From: a bacterium
Lineage (GTDB): Bacteria > Electryoneota > RPQS01
Direction: 5' to 3'
Length of the DNA: 64,000 nucleotides
NCBI GenBank assembly: GCA_016703065.1
Contig: JADJCU010000003.1
Span: forward strand, 1 to 64,000
Below are positions 46,274 through 56,428 of this stretch, piece after piece. The stretch's first letter is position 1. Each line of letters opens with the position of its first letter. The position numbers were made by a program, and so were the translations under genes. The notes beneath the pieces were generated by a model. That model worked only from the letters and a program-made list of their open reading frames with translations. It searched no databases and was not told the DNA's origin.

Positions 46274-47001
46274 CGGACTTTCTCTCCGGGCTGGTTAATC
46301 TGTTTGCCTTCTAAAGACTGTGCAGGACTGGCTGCAATCGACGCTGAGAAGTCGAACTGTCCTTGCCAGCGCGCTTTCATGTCTTTATACGGACCATTCA
46401 CAGACAAGAGGGAGTCCTGTTGCTGGACGCCAAACAACTGCCATGTTTCTACATCGCCGATGATCGACAGCACTGAGCGATGTTCGTACTCGCTTACAAG
46501 TTGCACTTGCTTCGGTTGCGTAGCAGTGAGCAGCAAGCGGGCATGTTCATAGGCCAGAAGAATGCGCTGCCATTCCACTCTGCGTCGCATGAGATCTCCC
46601 CGGCTACCGACCAGGACATCAAGTTCATCGCGGTGCCAAAGGGACTGTTCAACAAGTCCATCAGGTAACTCCGGGTGTGGACACGCCGCCGCGAGCAGCA
46701 TGAGTATACCGGCATCATTCGTATTGGACTGGTTCTCTAAGCGCAGCTCATTGTAGGGGAGCACCGCAGCATCGAGGTTGCCGTTTGCGAGCGCCATCCA
46801 ACATTCGTGACCATCATTCAGTTCGACGATCACGACATCTACCGAATATCTTTGAAACAGGCGCTCTTCCGCAGCCACGTGCATGACCGCGGACCCGGGC
46901 GAGTTTAAGATACCGATGCGAAGTTCCGGCCTTCCGGGGACATCACATCCGGCGATAACGACCAGAAGTGTCATGCTAAATGCTGTGACAATGTGCTTCA
47001 T
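46270..47001 (-). CDS. Periplasmic solute-binding lipoprotein (NMT1/THI5 or SsuA-like)
   Basis: 243 residues. Lipobox VVIAGC. The first lobe of a type II periplasmic binding protein is clear: ELRIGILNSPGSAVMHVAAEERLFQRYSVDVVIVELNDG and MALANGNLDAAVLPYNEL, as in nitrate/taurine/thiamine-precursor binding proteins. The chain then ends after a helical region. It is translationally coupled to the hybrid kinase and has no ABC permease or ATPase nearby, so it may present a ligand to the kinase's sensor domain rather than feed a transporter. The ligand is unknown. Confidence 0.72.
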   Translation of the reverse strand: MKHIVTAFSMTLLVVIAGCDVPGRPELRIGILNSPGSAVMHVAAEERLFQRYSVDVVIVELNDGHECWMALANGNLDAAVLPYNELRLENQSNTNDAGILMLLAAACPHPELPDGLVEQSLWHRDELDVLVGSRGDLMRRRVEWQRILLAYEHARLLLTATQPKQVQLVSEYEHRSVLSIIGDVETWQLFGVQQQDSLLSVNGPYKDMKARWQGQFDFSASIAASPAQSLEGKQINQPGEKVR

Positions 47002-47070
47002 TGGAATCCAACTTTGTTCGGTTACAACAGTGCAATTTCGGTTCCACTTGGTACGGCACGGGGCAAGACG

Positions 47071-47098
47071 AAAAAAGGGCCGGGTGATACCCGGCCCG
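47071..47098 (-). terminator. Strong Rho-independent terminator after the mutase gene
   Basis: GGGCCGGGT / ACCCGGCCC around a 3-nt loop and six T on the minus strand, 24 bp behind the mutase stop. Confidence 0.9.
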
Positions 47099-47121
47099 AA
47101 GGGAATTCGAGGGTAGTTCGG

Positions 47122-48792
47122 TTAAAACGTAACGGGCTCTTCGTACTCGGAATAGACTTCCTTCAGAATGTCGACCATCTCGCCGAGCGTGCAGTAGGCG
47201 TGGGCACCGGCGATTAGGTGGGGCATCACGTTTTCAGATTTTTCGGCTGCGAGCTTGATGTTGTCAAGACATTCTTGCACGGACCGGCTATCGCGGCGGC
47301 GGCGCAGGGCATTGAGTTTGTCCACCTGCTGCTTGCGGCACTCGGACTCGGAGATATCGAGAATGGGGATGTCAATCTGCTCGTCGGCCTGCACATATCG
47401 ATTCACCCCGACCAAAATGCGTTCGTTACGGTCGAATTCGGACTGATAGACTTGGGCCGCGCGGGCCAGTTCACGCTGAAAGAAGCCAGCTTCAATGGCG
47501 CTGACCACGCCGCCCATGGCGGCAATCTTATCGAAATAGGCGTTTGCGCCGTCTTCCATCTTGTCGGTCATCCATTCTACGTAGTAGCTCCCGCCGAGCG
47601 GATCAATCGGGGCACTGGCAAGGACTTCGTGCTTGAGGACCTGCTGTGTGCGCATCGCGAGCGTAACGGCCTTTTCGCTGGGCAGCGCAAGCGTTTCATC
47701 CATGGAATTGGTATGGAGACTCTGAGTGCCGCCGAGGACGGCCGCCAACGCCTCCGTCGCGGTGCGGATCAGGTTGACCTCGGGTTGCTGGGCCTGCAAG
47801 CTGCAACCAGCGGTCTGAGTATGGAAACGGCACAGCAGGGAGCGGTCGTTCTTTGCGCGGTAGACGTTTTTCATACGTTTTGCCCAGATTCGGCGAGCAG
47901 CTCGGAACTTCCCAATTTCTTCAAAAAAGTCGAGGTGGGAATTGAAGAAGTGCGAAAGTCGCGGCGCGAATTCGTCGACATCCAGGCCTCGTTCAATAGC
48001 CGCTTCAACATACGCGAAACCGTCGGCCAGTGTGAACGCCAATTCCTGAATGGCTGTCGAGCCTGCCTCGCGAATGTGATAACCTGAGATCGATACCGGG
48101 TTAAACTTGGGCATCTCGCGGGTACCGAATTCGATCGTATCCACCACGAGTTTCAAAGACGGCGCAGGCGGATATACGAATTCCTTTTGCGCGATATATT
48201 CCTTCAGGATGTCATTCTGCAAGGTACCGCCCAAGTCCGCCCGTTTCCAACCCTGTTTTTCCGCGGCCGCAATGTAAAACGCCCAGATAATCGCCGCCGG
48301 AGCGTTTATGGTCATGGAGGTTGTTATCTTGCCGAGGGGAATGTCCTTGAAGAGGATCTCGGCGTCTTCCAGCGATGCAACAGATACACCGCATTTGCCC
48401 ACCTCACCAAGCGACCAATCGGAGTCTGGGTCCCGGCCCATGAGGGTCGGCAGGTCGAAGGCAACGGACAGGCCGTCTCCTCCCTGCGCGAGTATATATC
48501 GGTAGCGCTGGTTGGTCTCTTCAGGCGTCGCGAAGCCCGAGAATTGGCGCATCGTCCAGCTCTTTCCGCGATACATGGAGGCATGGACACCGCGCGTGAA
48601 GGGGTACTGGCCCGGAAATCCGAGTTTTTCCAAGTACTGTTCGGCCTGGGAAGGGTCTTCTGCCCAACACAGTGGTGGTACCTCGAGGCTTGAGGTAGTC
48701 AGGAATTTCTGGCCATTTGCCGTCGGATTCTTAGGTTGTGAATCGGTCTCCCACCGGCGACGGGCTGCCAGCAGCTTTTCAAGCGGAGTCAT
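47122..48792 (-). CDS. Methylmalonyl-CoA mutase, large (catalytic) subunit
   Basis: 556 residues, intact. Interconverts methylmalonyl-CoA and succinyl-CoA using adenosylcobalamin. The TIM-barrel landmarks are PGQYPFTRGVHASMYRGKSWTMRQFSGF (split in the protein by strand and loop), SVAFDLPTLMGRDPD, MTINAPAAIIWAFY, GTLQNDILKEYIAQ and HTNSMDETLALPS. The B12-binding domain is absent, as in two-subunit archaeal/bacterial forms whose small subunit is encoded separately. That subunit is not in the window. Transcribed alone between its own terminator and a short upstream gap. Confidence 0.93.
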   Translation of the reverse strand: MTPLEKLLAARRRWETDSQPKNPTANGQKFLTTSSLEVPPLCWAEDPSQAEQYLEKLGFPGQYPFTRGVHASMYRGKSWTMRQFSGFATPEETNQRYRYILAQGGDGLSVAFDLPTLMGRDPDSDWSLGEVGKCGVSVASLEDAEILFKDIPLGKITTSMTINAPAAIIWAFYIAAAEKQGWKRADLGGTLQNDILKEYIAQKEFVYPPAPSLKLVVDTIEFGTREMPKFNPVSISGYHIREAGSTAIQELAFTLADGFAYVEAAIERGLDVDEFAPRLSHFFNSHLDFFEEIGKFRAARRIWAKRMKNVYRAKNDRSLLCRFHTQTAGCSLQAQQPEVNLIRTATEALAAVLGGTQSLHTNSMDETLALPSEKAVTLAMRTQQVLKHEVLASAPIDPLGGSYYVEWMTDKMEDGANAYFDKIAAMGGVVSAIEAGFFQRELARAAQVYQSEFDRNERILVGVNRYVQADEQIDIPILDISESECRKQQVDKLNALRRRRDSRSVQECLDNIKLAAEKSENVMPHLIAGAHAYCTLGEMVDILKEVYSEYEEPVTF

Positions 48793-48853
48793 GATATACC
48801 TCGAAATTAGACATGAACCGGAATGTAGGGCTTTTTGCCGGGCAAGGCAACTC

Positions 48854-49312
48854 TTACCACAACCAGAAGGTCAAACCCACACCACCTTGCAATGAGCCCC
48901 TTGTCGAAGGGGCAAGTTCAAGACCTGGCGCGACTTCGCCCCAAACATCGACGATCGTGTAGGGGAAATGATACTTTAGCCCGATCGGAACACGGACTCC
49001 GAAGGTGTTGTCCTCGTGGCCATCGTTGGCCAACGACATGTAGACCCCGCCGCCGTAATACCATTTCCACTCCCGTGGCATATCTAAAAAGAAATCATAC
49101 AGTTGAAAATCCGCCGAGACGAGAATCCACTCGTTCCAGGACCATGCGCCTGTAATGTCGACCGCCGAGGCACGATCCCAGAAGAGCTGGGCATTAAGAC
49201 CCGTCGGTTCGCCGAGGACTGGCCCAATGCCAAACCCGTCATTGTCCTTAGCGACGGCGAAGTGAGCGACGAACAGGACGGAAACTGTGAATAGAGAGAA
49301 GAATCTTAGCAT
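48854..49312 (-). CDS. Small outer-membrane beta-barrel-like protein
   Basis: 152 residues. Signal peptide (FFSLFTVSVLFVAHFAVA) followed by GFGIGPVLGEPTGLNAQLF and alternating amphipathic strands (ILVSADFQLYDFF, WYYGGGVYMSL, FGVRVPIGLKYHF) and a C-terminal aromatic, GGVGLTFWLW. The pattern fits an 8-stranded barrel. Function unknown. The gap 49313-49454 before the divergent ferredoxin gene should hold both promoters. Confidence 0.7.
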   Translation of the reverse strand: MLRFFSLFTVSVLFVAHFAVAKDNDGFGIGPVLGEPTGLNAQLFWDRASAVDITGAWSWNEWILVSADFQLYDFFLDMPREWKWYYGGGVYMSLANDGHEDNTFGVRVPIGLKYHFPYTIVDVWGEVAPGLELAPSTRGSLQGGVGLTFWLW

Positions 49313-49487
49313 GGAATGTGCTCCGGTGATGTTGATTGCATGTTCATATTGGCTGACTTGTCCATAAACCTCATTATCTTAACGCACTAACGACCCATTG
49401 AGTTCCCCAACGTGTTGTCGCGGCGCGGTTTCCGTTTGACCTTTAGGGAAGTTATTGTATCTTTCAGCACAGCAAGAGTTACCTACC

Positions 49488-49835
49488 GTGTCACGATATA
49501 AATATCACATATTTGTTTGTGAAAATCTCCGTCCCGCTGACGATCCGAAGGGATGTTGCGCGGACAAGGGAGGCGCGGACCTGATCACTTTAATTCGTGA
49601 TCAGGTTAAGGCCGTTGGCTTGACTTCCAAGGTTCGGGTGAATAGCTCGGGTTGTTTGGCGAACTGCGCTCGCGGCGCGACCATTGTGGTCTATCCGGAT
49701 GGCATCTGGTATTCGTTTGTGACGGGCGCCGACATTGCCGAGATCGTTGACTCCCACGTCGTCCACGGCAAACCTGTCGCAAGGTTGTTGGACCCCGTTT
49801 TTCACCCTATCAGCGGAACGAGCGACAACGCGTGA
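49488..49835 (+). CDS. Thioredoxin-like [2Fe-2S] ferredoxin
   Basis: About 115 residues. YHIFVCENLRPADDPKGCC, then VNSSGCLANCARGATIVVYPDGIWYSFV carries the four cluster cysteines with the spacing of thioredoxin-fold ferredoxins (NuoE/Aquifex Fd type). The GTG at 49488 (SRYKYHIFV) is a better start than the in-frame ATG at 49455, which adds an unrelated N-terminus. Electron carrier; the partner is not visible. It overlaps the next gene (GTGA). Confidence 0.85.
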   Translation: MSRYKYHIFVCENLRPADDPKGCCADKGGADLITLIRDQVKAVGLTSKVRVNSSGCLANCARGATIVVYPDGIWYSFVTGADIAEIVDSHVVHGKPVARLLDPVFHPISGTSDNA

Positions 49836-52728
49836 TTCGGCGACTTATGACAATCCTGCTTGTTGCCTCAAAGCTGTTGGGCACTATCGGGCAGCCTGCG
49901 CACAACGTCTCAGTCATGCACGGAGTCTCCGGTCGAGTTGATCAATCTGAAGGACATTCCGGTGCAAAGGTTAGTGACGCACGGAGGTTTCGACCTGCGA
50001 CCGGACGACGTACGAGAGCGTCTCGACGAAACCACCTGCGAATACATGTTCGCTCCGTTGGACGGGCAGGCCACTCAAGAAGTTGCGTTGGACAGCGGCC
50101 TCGCCCTTGGGTTCTACATCAACACCCACACCTGTGCCGAGTGCACTGCCGGTCAACCGATTCGACTTGAGTCGTTCAGTCTGCGTGTTCGCCGACCGGA
50201 CGGCAGCGTGGCGGATACTCTCGATCTCGTGGTTTCGGTCTACTGTCTTTCGACAAACCAAGAGGCATGCGCGGGCGCAGGTACGCTGCGGAACATAGCG
50301 AGCCACTCGATCTCTTTTGACGCCGACTCAGTGGACGGCATCGACGAGATTCAGGTCATTGCCCCACAGCTATCCGTAGTCGCTGACGAAGGAGAAGCGT
50401 TCGCGGTAATTGAAGCGCAGGGATGCGGCACGGTAGCCCTTCCCCACTCTTGGGGTTAGCCGACGCCGTTACATATCCTGTCCTTGGCTGCGCAGTATGG
50501 ATTGGCCAAGGCATTCTCGCGCCGTGGTCAGAGGGATTCAGCAATCCGGCCCCCGGAGCGCCGCTGGCCAGAGCTGATTTGACGTGCAATCTTGCTGACA
50601 CCGCTTCGGTTGCGCCGTGTACAGGTTTCTGTGGTTTCAGCAGGTTCGTCGGTGAGCCGGTCTACTTCGACCCATTTACCACGGTGTGCTATCAGTGGGT
50701 GGATGGGTCGGGCGTGGAGTTCCCGCTGCGCCTAAATAGCGTTCATTTCACTCTGTTCTTTGAGCAGCTCGGCAGCGCAAACGACAGCACCTATTTGCGG
50801 CTCATCACGGCGTGTCCGTCGTTTGACGACGCATGTTGCCCCCCTGGTGATGTGCTTGCGGAGATTCCCATCACGATTGTGCGCGGCACGGCGTTTCAGA
50901 CTGTGCTTGACATAACTATTCAGTTAAGCTCATCCGCTCCCGTCCTAAGCGATCCGTTTTGGATTGGCGCGATCATTGATTCTGTCTCAGGCCAGACTGC
51001 GCTTCCGAGTTTCCTGTTTTCCTCCGCATCGCAGACTCTGCGTCCTCTGCTTGCGACCAGTGGAGTGGTCGCCCCGGGCAGCTTTCAGCGGTGCGAGATG
51101 ACGATCTCGGGTGGACTGACCTTTCTTTCACGGCGGTCTGCCATGCGGTCTCTGGCGAGCCTGTTGGACCGTGTTTCGCGACTGCTTCTACGTTGGATTG
51201 CTCTAATGCGCCGACGCTCTTCTGCTCGGAACGCGGTGAAATCACCGCGGGTCAGATGATTCCGCCGGGAACAGGGGCTACCGATCGCTACTGCTGCAGC
51301 GACCTTGAATACACGGGGCGAAAACTGGTCTATCGGTTGACGGTGCCAGAGCAGACGAATCTGAGGCTATACATTTATGATGAGCACAGTATTCCGCTGA
51401 CGATGTTCTTGCTCAGCGCTTGCGACCAGCAGAGTTGCCTTGCCTCGGCGCAGGGTATTTTGACCATGACCGGACTTCCCGGACAGGATTATTACCTTGT
51501 TGTCGAGAGCAGCGACACGCTTGGGCACGAGTTTGAGGTGTTCGCGCAATGCTACGGCGATTGCATCGGCGAGACTTGCGTGATGGACATACGTGGTCCA
51601 GGAGGCATGGGCAACCGGTATCTTGACGGCGAAGGTAACGGAACAGGAACTGAACTTTATTACAGCTATTATCCTGGATTCGGTACGACGCAGACGATTC
51701 TTCGGTATGACGCGGCGTGCGACTCGCTGCCAGCGATCAGCTGGCAATCGCAAGAGAGTTCTGCCGCGCGGATGCTGGCCTATGATCCGCGCAATGGCGG
51801 AGAGTTCTGGTGCGGGACGACGACTGACTATTTTTCGGGCACGGGGCGCCTCTATCGGATTTCGAGCGGCGGCGGTGTTGTGCAAAGTTGGAATTACCTG
51901 ACGGGTCTGCCAATCCTGCGCTGGTCAGGTGCGGCGTTCGATGCAGTTCACAATCACCTATGGGTGATGATTCGCGATTCGCTGAATCTCGGCAACTCGC
52001 GGGCGTACGAATTAAACGTAAGTAATCCGCAGCAGCCTGTCGTCATACAAGGTCCGCACGTGCTATTGCATGACTCGCCGAACTCGGCGCAATCCAGCGG
52101 TGGAGCGGACTATGCGGACAGTACGCAACACTTGTTAGTAATGTTTCAAGGTTTGCCAGACGATTTCGTCCAGTGCTATAATGATGTTGAACCGGCTTAC
52201 AGCGGTCCCCCACCGGGTCCGGGTTTGGCGGCCTCGGAATGGTGCGGGCCTGACAGTAATGGTGTCCAGGGCTATGGACTTGCGGCACGTGAAGCAGCGG
52301 GCGGCGGTGAGATCGTAATGATGAACTTCACGGATTCCGATTGGCAACATCCATTGGAGCGCTATCCGGCGCCATGTCGGCTTGTGCCTTTTCACTGCGT
52401 CCCGCCTGACGATGTCAGTATCTCCGCAACAGAAACTGCAATCGAGCTACATTGGACCGCTATCGAGCCGGGGGTGTACGACGTGTACAGCTCACAAGCG
52501 CCTGAAAATGACGGTAATCCGGATGGCGGACAAGACCACCTGTTTCATTTGGAAACCACATTGACGCTTGCACCGGGTCCGGTAGTTTGGATCGACGCGG
52601 ATTTAGCGGCAGTGTTTAAGACCTATACCGTATTGTTGAATTGCTCAAGCGGAGTCGGGCAGAACTCGCAGTTTGGGCAACGTTTAGAATCAGAGAGCAG
52701 AAAGGAAGAAAATGGCCACGCGGATTGA
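49832..52728 (+). CDS. Large Cys-rich secreted protein, several frameshifts
   Basis: N-terminal signal-like stretch (MTILLVASKLLGTIG) from the GTG at 49832, then breaks near 49880, 50450 and 51110. The repaired product is about 960 residues. It contains repeated sandwich-like domains with paired cysteines (TCEYMFAPL, CAECTAGQP, CTGFCGFSRF, CCPPGDVL) and a prepeptidase-C-terminal (PPC)-like domain YCCSDLEYTGRKLVYRLTVPEQTNLRLYIY broken by loops. A propeller-like portion (MLAYDPRNGGEFWCG, GLPILRWSGAAFDAVHNHLWVM) and a fibronectin-like end follow. No YPNPFN tail is visible; a last break may hide it. Function unknown. It overlaps the aldolase gene by 17 bp. Confidence 0.6.
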
Positions 52729-53762
52729 GGAACTATTGGGCGCAGAAGCCCAGGCACTATTAACGTATCGCAGTGAGGGAATACCGGCGGACAGCTTACA
52801 CCTTCCCGGACCGGATTTTCTGGATCGAGTTTGGCTTCAGACGGACCGACCGATGGCAGTGATTAACAATTTGCAGCGTATGCACAATACGGGTCGGCTC
52901 GCAGGCACGGGCTATTTGTCGCTCTTCCCGGTCGATCAGGGGATTGAGCACAGCGCCGCGGCATCGTTTGCGCCAAATCCGATCTATTTTGATCCCGAAG
53001 GTATCGTCAAGATGGCTATCGAAGGCGGGTGCAATGGCGTTGCGTCGACACTTGGAGTCCTTGGGATGATGAGCCGCAAGTACGCGCATAGAATCCCGTT
53101 CATTGTGAAGTTGAATCACAACGAATTCATTTCGTATCCCAATCGCTTCAACCAAATTGAGTTCGGCACGGTATCGCAGGCGTATGATTTAGGCGCAGCG
53201 GGCGTTGGGGCGACGATCTATTTTGGTTCTGAGGAGAGCGATCGACAGATTCAAGAAGTGCGCGTGATGTTTGAAGAAGCGCATCGGCTCGGGATGTTCA
53301 CGGTTCTATGGTGCTACTTGCGCAATGACGCATTCAAGAAGGATGTCGACTATCATCTTGCGGCGGACTTGACCGGTCAGGCCAATCACATTGGAGTGAC
53401 GCTTCAGGCGGACATTATCAAGCAGAAAATGGCCGAGAACAACGGCGGCTATAATGCGGTCAAATTCGGCAAAACGCACAAGGACGTGTATGGCAAGCTC
53501 GTCAAGGATCATCCGATTGACTGGACCTCGCTGGCAGGTTGTGAATTGCTACATGGGTCGATGTGGCCTTATCAACTCCGGCGGAGCCGCCGGAAGCAAC
53601 GACTTAGCCGATGCCGTAATGACAGCAGTAATCAACAAGCGCGCAGGTGGTATGGGACTTATCAGCGGACGGAAGGCATTCCAGAAGCCGATGAAAGACG
53701 GTATCGCACTCTTGAACGCTATTCAGGACGTATATCTTGACAAGAGCATAACAGTCGCGTGA
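52712..53762 (+). CDS. Class I fructose-bisphosphate aldolase (FbaB/DhnA type), frameshifted
   Basis: Glycolysis and gluconeogenesis; Schiff-base aldolase of the archaeal/bacterial FbaB type. Landmarks: GYLSLFPVDQGIEHSAAASF, GGCNGVASTLGVLG, PFIVKLNHNEFISYP, AAGVGATIYFGSEES, FTVLWCYLRNDAFK and GYNAVKFGKT. The break near 53527 restores RWQVVNCYMGRCGLINSGGAAG and the end AIQDVYLDKSITVA. The start has a good ribosome site (GAAAGGAAG). Its stop overlaps the Trm112-like gene by 4 bp. Confidence 0.92.
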
Positions 53763-53974
53763 AAACGGCCTTTGATACCGAAGTCCTGACGCTCCTGGTG
53801 TGTCCGCTTTCGAAAGCGGAGCTGGTCCTGTACGAGAACCAACTCGTGTCGACTGATAAGAGCACGCGCCGGGCATACGCAATCGTGGATGGAATCCCGG
53901 ACATGTTGATTGCGCATTCGAGTGAACTGGGTGTTCAGGAATGGGAACGCGTGATGCAGGCACACATCGACTGA
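53759..53974 (+). CDS. Trm112-like / UPF0434 family small protein
   Basis: 71 residues from a GTG overlapping the aldolase stop. LLVCPLSKAELVLYENQLVST and YAIVDGIPDMLIAHS match the Trm112/YcaR fold (zinc-ribbon-like, here with only one Cys in the CP motif). In other bacteria such proteins pair with methyltransferases or act with KDO biosynthesis genes. The role here is not evident. Confidence 0.85.
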   Translation: MKTAFDTEVLTLLVCPLSKAELVLYENQLVSTDKSTRRAYAIVDGIPDMLIAHSSELGVQEWERVMQAHID

Positions 53975-53996
53975 GTCCATTTCGCATTGGAAAATG

Positions 53997-54029
53997 CAAG
54001 CGGCGGTCCACATGGTGGGCCGCCGCTTG
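53997..54029. terminator. Bidirectional terminator between convergent operons
   Basis: A 15-bp stem with one G-U pair and a 3-nt ATG loop (arms begin CAAGCGGCGGTCC), between the Trm112-like gene (+) and the lipoprotein gene (-). Confidence 0.85.
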
Positions 54030-54055
54030 TCGTTAAACCAAATTGGCAACGGCTG

Positions 54056-55018
54056 CTATCCGTGCGGATTCGCGTCGGCTGCCTTTATACGGACACCGTC
54101 CTGAGGATTGTCAACGAAATTGGGTACGTGTTCCCGAATCAGCGAGAGCATCGCTTCGTCCGATGGATCGGTTGTTTCCATACTGACACGAGCGGCAGCA
54201 ACTTTAGCAATTGCGCCCTCTTTGCCGAACTCGAAGTCCAGTCTGCCAATGGTGCGGCCATCACGTTGCGCCCGAACGACGCGTGTGTCTCCGACAATCC
54301 ATGGTGAATCTTCGTTGGCGCGAAAGCTTCGTCCACCAATGACGGCGTCAACGAAGGGAAACTCCGATGCGAGCAGGCTATCAGCCTGATCTCCACAGGT
54401 GGACAGGATTAGGATGAGATCGGCTTTGTCACGCAAAGCGGGAAGAATACGCCGCGCAGTTGTCATCGGGTCGTCAACGGTGACGTTTGCCGGCAGTTTA
54501 GTCGAATCAATGCGCATCACATCGCGCGATCCGCACAAACCGACATATGCGACCCGAGCGCCCTTGATAGTCGTCACAACGTATTCGTCCGCAATCAGGC
54601 TGCCATTGTCACGTACGTTGGCCGAAACGAACTTGAATTTCGCGTTCGCCTTAGCTTCACGAAAGGCCTCACTTCCAAAGGCAAGTTCGCGCTCGGAGAC
54701 GTTGACCACATTGGCACCCATATGGTTGTAGGCGGCAACAGAAATCGCGCCTTTGACGTTGTCGTTTTCCGGGGTGCCCGTCAAGAAGTTGCCAGCGTCG
54801 CAATAGATAGCATCGCGATCCGCCGCGCGCGCTTCCTTCAGCTTTGCACTGCGTTTAGTGATACCACCGCCATTCTTCTTGCAGCCGCAACCTTCGATCT
54901 TACCGCGAGTTTCAGACGAATAGTAGACGGTAACTACGGTCCCTTCGGCCACACCCTGTCCGCATCCGGCAATCAGGCCGCACCCCAAAATCAAACAAAT
55001 TAGCGAAAATTGAATCAT
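54056..55018 (-). CDS. Lipoprotein related to the metallophosphatase domain of 5'-nucleotidases
   Basis: About 320 residues from the ATG at 55018, which opens a lipoprotein signal (FSLICLILGCGLIAGCG). VTVYYSSETRGKIEGCGCKKNGGGITKRSAKLKE is at the place of the first metal motif of the UshA-like domain; the usual D-H is replaced by a Cys-rich CGCxxNGGG. The fold then continues: AIYCDAGNFLTG, MGANVVNVSERELAFG in place of GNHEFD, and DAVIGGRSFRAN in place of GGHSH. The CGC-GG segment is typical of a subfamily found near cytochromes. It is therefore probably not a normal nucleotidase. Last gene after pyrC. Confidence 0.65.
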   Translation of the reverse strand: MIQFSLICLILGCGLIAGCGQGVAEGTVVTVYYSSETRGKIEGCGCKKNGGGITKRSAKLKEARAADRDAIYCDAGNFLTGTPENDNVKGAISVAAYNHMGANVVNVSERELAFGSEAFREAKANAKFKFVSANVRDNGSLIADEYVVTTIKGARVAYVGLCGSRDVMRIDSTKLPANVTVDDPMTTARRILPALRDKADLILILSTCGDQADSLLASEFPFVDAVIGGRSFRANEDSPWIVGDTRVVRAQRDGRTIGRLDFEFGKEGAIAKVAAARVSMETTDPSDEAMLSLIREHVPNFVDNPQDGVRIKAADANPHG

Positions 55019-55104
55019 TACTTCAGCTCCCGAGCTTGCGATAGACTGACCATTGTGCACGTTCCCCTTTTTACGTCTTAGCGGGAAGGGATGTTCCTCA
55101 GCGA

Positions 55105-56388
55105 TTAGAACGTTTGGACAAGAGCCATGCTTCTGTGGATAACTCCCCGCGCCCGACCTGTCAATTCCCACCCTCCGAACGGAGTATTGCGGGACAATGA
55201 CTTGAAGTCCGCCGGCTTCACGGTGTGCTTGTGGGTCGGGTCAATGATAGTCAGATTTGCGGGTTGGCCTTCGGCAATCTGAGGCAGCGATTGGGACAGG
55301 ATTTCGCGCGGGGAGTAGACAACGCGGTCGAGCAGGGTCGAAAGTGACATGCCGTTTGGCAAGAAATGCGTCAAAGCGAGAGAAAGCGCAGTTTCGAGGC
55401 CCACAATACCAAACGGGGCAATGTCGAACTCCTGTGTCTTGTCTTCCCAGGCATGAGGCGCGTGGTCAGTACAATAGACCTCCAGGGTCCCGTCGAGGAA
55501 GGCATCCCAGCAGGCCTTGCGATCCGCTTCGCCACGGAGCGGTGGATTCATCTTGAAATTGGTATCAAAGGTATTGCACGCTTCATCGGTCAGAAGCAGG
55601 TGATGAGGACATACTTCGCCCGTGATGCGCAGGCCTTTCTTCTTGGCGCCGCGAATCAGTTCCACAGATTCTCTTGCTGAAACGTGGCAGATGAATAGCT
55701 CCCCGGTGTATTCGGCAATGAGCACACAACGCGCGACGTCAATTGCCTCGGCAATTGTCGGCATGCCGCTGACACCGAGCCGCGTCGACCATTCGCCGTC
55801 ATTCATTGAGCCGCCTTCGGCGAGATAGATATCTTCGGCATGTTCGAAGATGCGCGCGCCAAGCATATTGGCATACTCGACCGCGTGCAGGAGAACGGCA
55901 GAGCTTTTCACCGGACCACCGTCATCAGAGAAACCGCGTACGCCGGTCTCGACAATTTCGCTCATTTCGACGAGCTCTTTGCCTTCGCGTCCGCGCGTAA
56001 TCGCAGCGATAACGTTAACGTCCACGGGGAAGGCGTTGCCCTGCTCGCGCACCCAATTGACGATCGCGGCATCATCGAGCGCAGGCTGCGTGTTGGGCAT
56101 ACAGGCGATTCCAGTGAAGCCACCGTTCATCGCCGCCATGCAACCGGACGCGATGGTTTCCGCAACCTCCTTCCCAGGTTCACGAAGGTGCACGTGCAGA
56201 TCAAACCAGCCGGGCGTGATCCAATGCCCTCGCAGGTCGATTACGTCGGCGCCGGCGGGAACCTCGCTGGCCGTTTGCTGTAAGACTCCATCGCGAACAT
56301 GGAGATTCATCACGTGATCGACTCCGCGCCGCGGATCGACAACCCGCACCTTGCAGGAAAAGGTTGGCGGCCCGTTCAGGCCGGTCAA
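55105..56388 (-). CDS. pyrC: Dihydroorotase
   Basis: 427 residues, intact. Third step of pyrimidine synthesis. Zinc-site motifs DLHVHLREPG, GFTGIACMPNTQP, RIFEHAED, LFICHVSARESVELI, GEVCPHHLLLTDE and VYCTDHAPHAWEDK, followed by PFGIVGLETALSLAL. Type I, catalytically active form. The first codon in frame is TTG at 56388; no ATG is available without changing frame. Follows pyrB in the same operon. Confidence 0.95.
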   Translation of the reverse strand: MTGLNGPPTFSCKVRVVDPRRGVDHVMNLHVRDGVLQQTASEVPAGADVIDLRGHWITPGWFDLHVHLREPGKEVAETIASGCMAAMNGGFTGIACMPNTQPALDDAAIVNWVREQGNAFPVDVNVIAAITRGREGKELVEMSEIVETGVRGFSDDGGPVKSSAVLLHAVEYANMLGARIFEHAEDIYLAEGGSMNDGEWSTRLGVSGMPTIAEAIDVARCVLIAEYTGELFICHVSARESVELIRGAKKKGLRITGEVCPHHLLLTDEACNTFDTNFKMNPPLRGEADRKACWDAFLDGTLEVYCTDHAPHAWEDKTQEFDIAPFGIVGLETALSLALTHFLPNGMSLSTLLDRVVYSPREILSQSLPQIAEGQPANLTIIDPTHKHTVKPADFKSLSRNTPFGGWELTGRARGVIHRSMALVQTF

Positions 56389-56428
56389 ATTTGGAATATT
56401 TGCTGGTCATGATATGGTCTGTTGCTGA

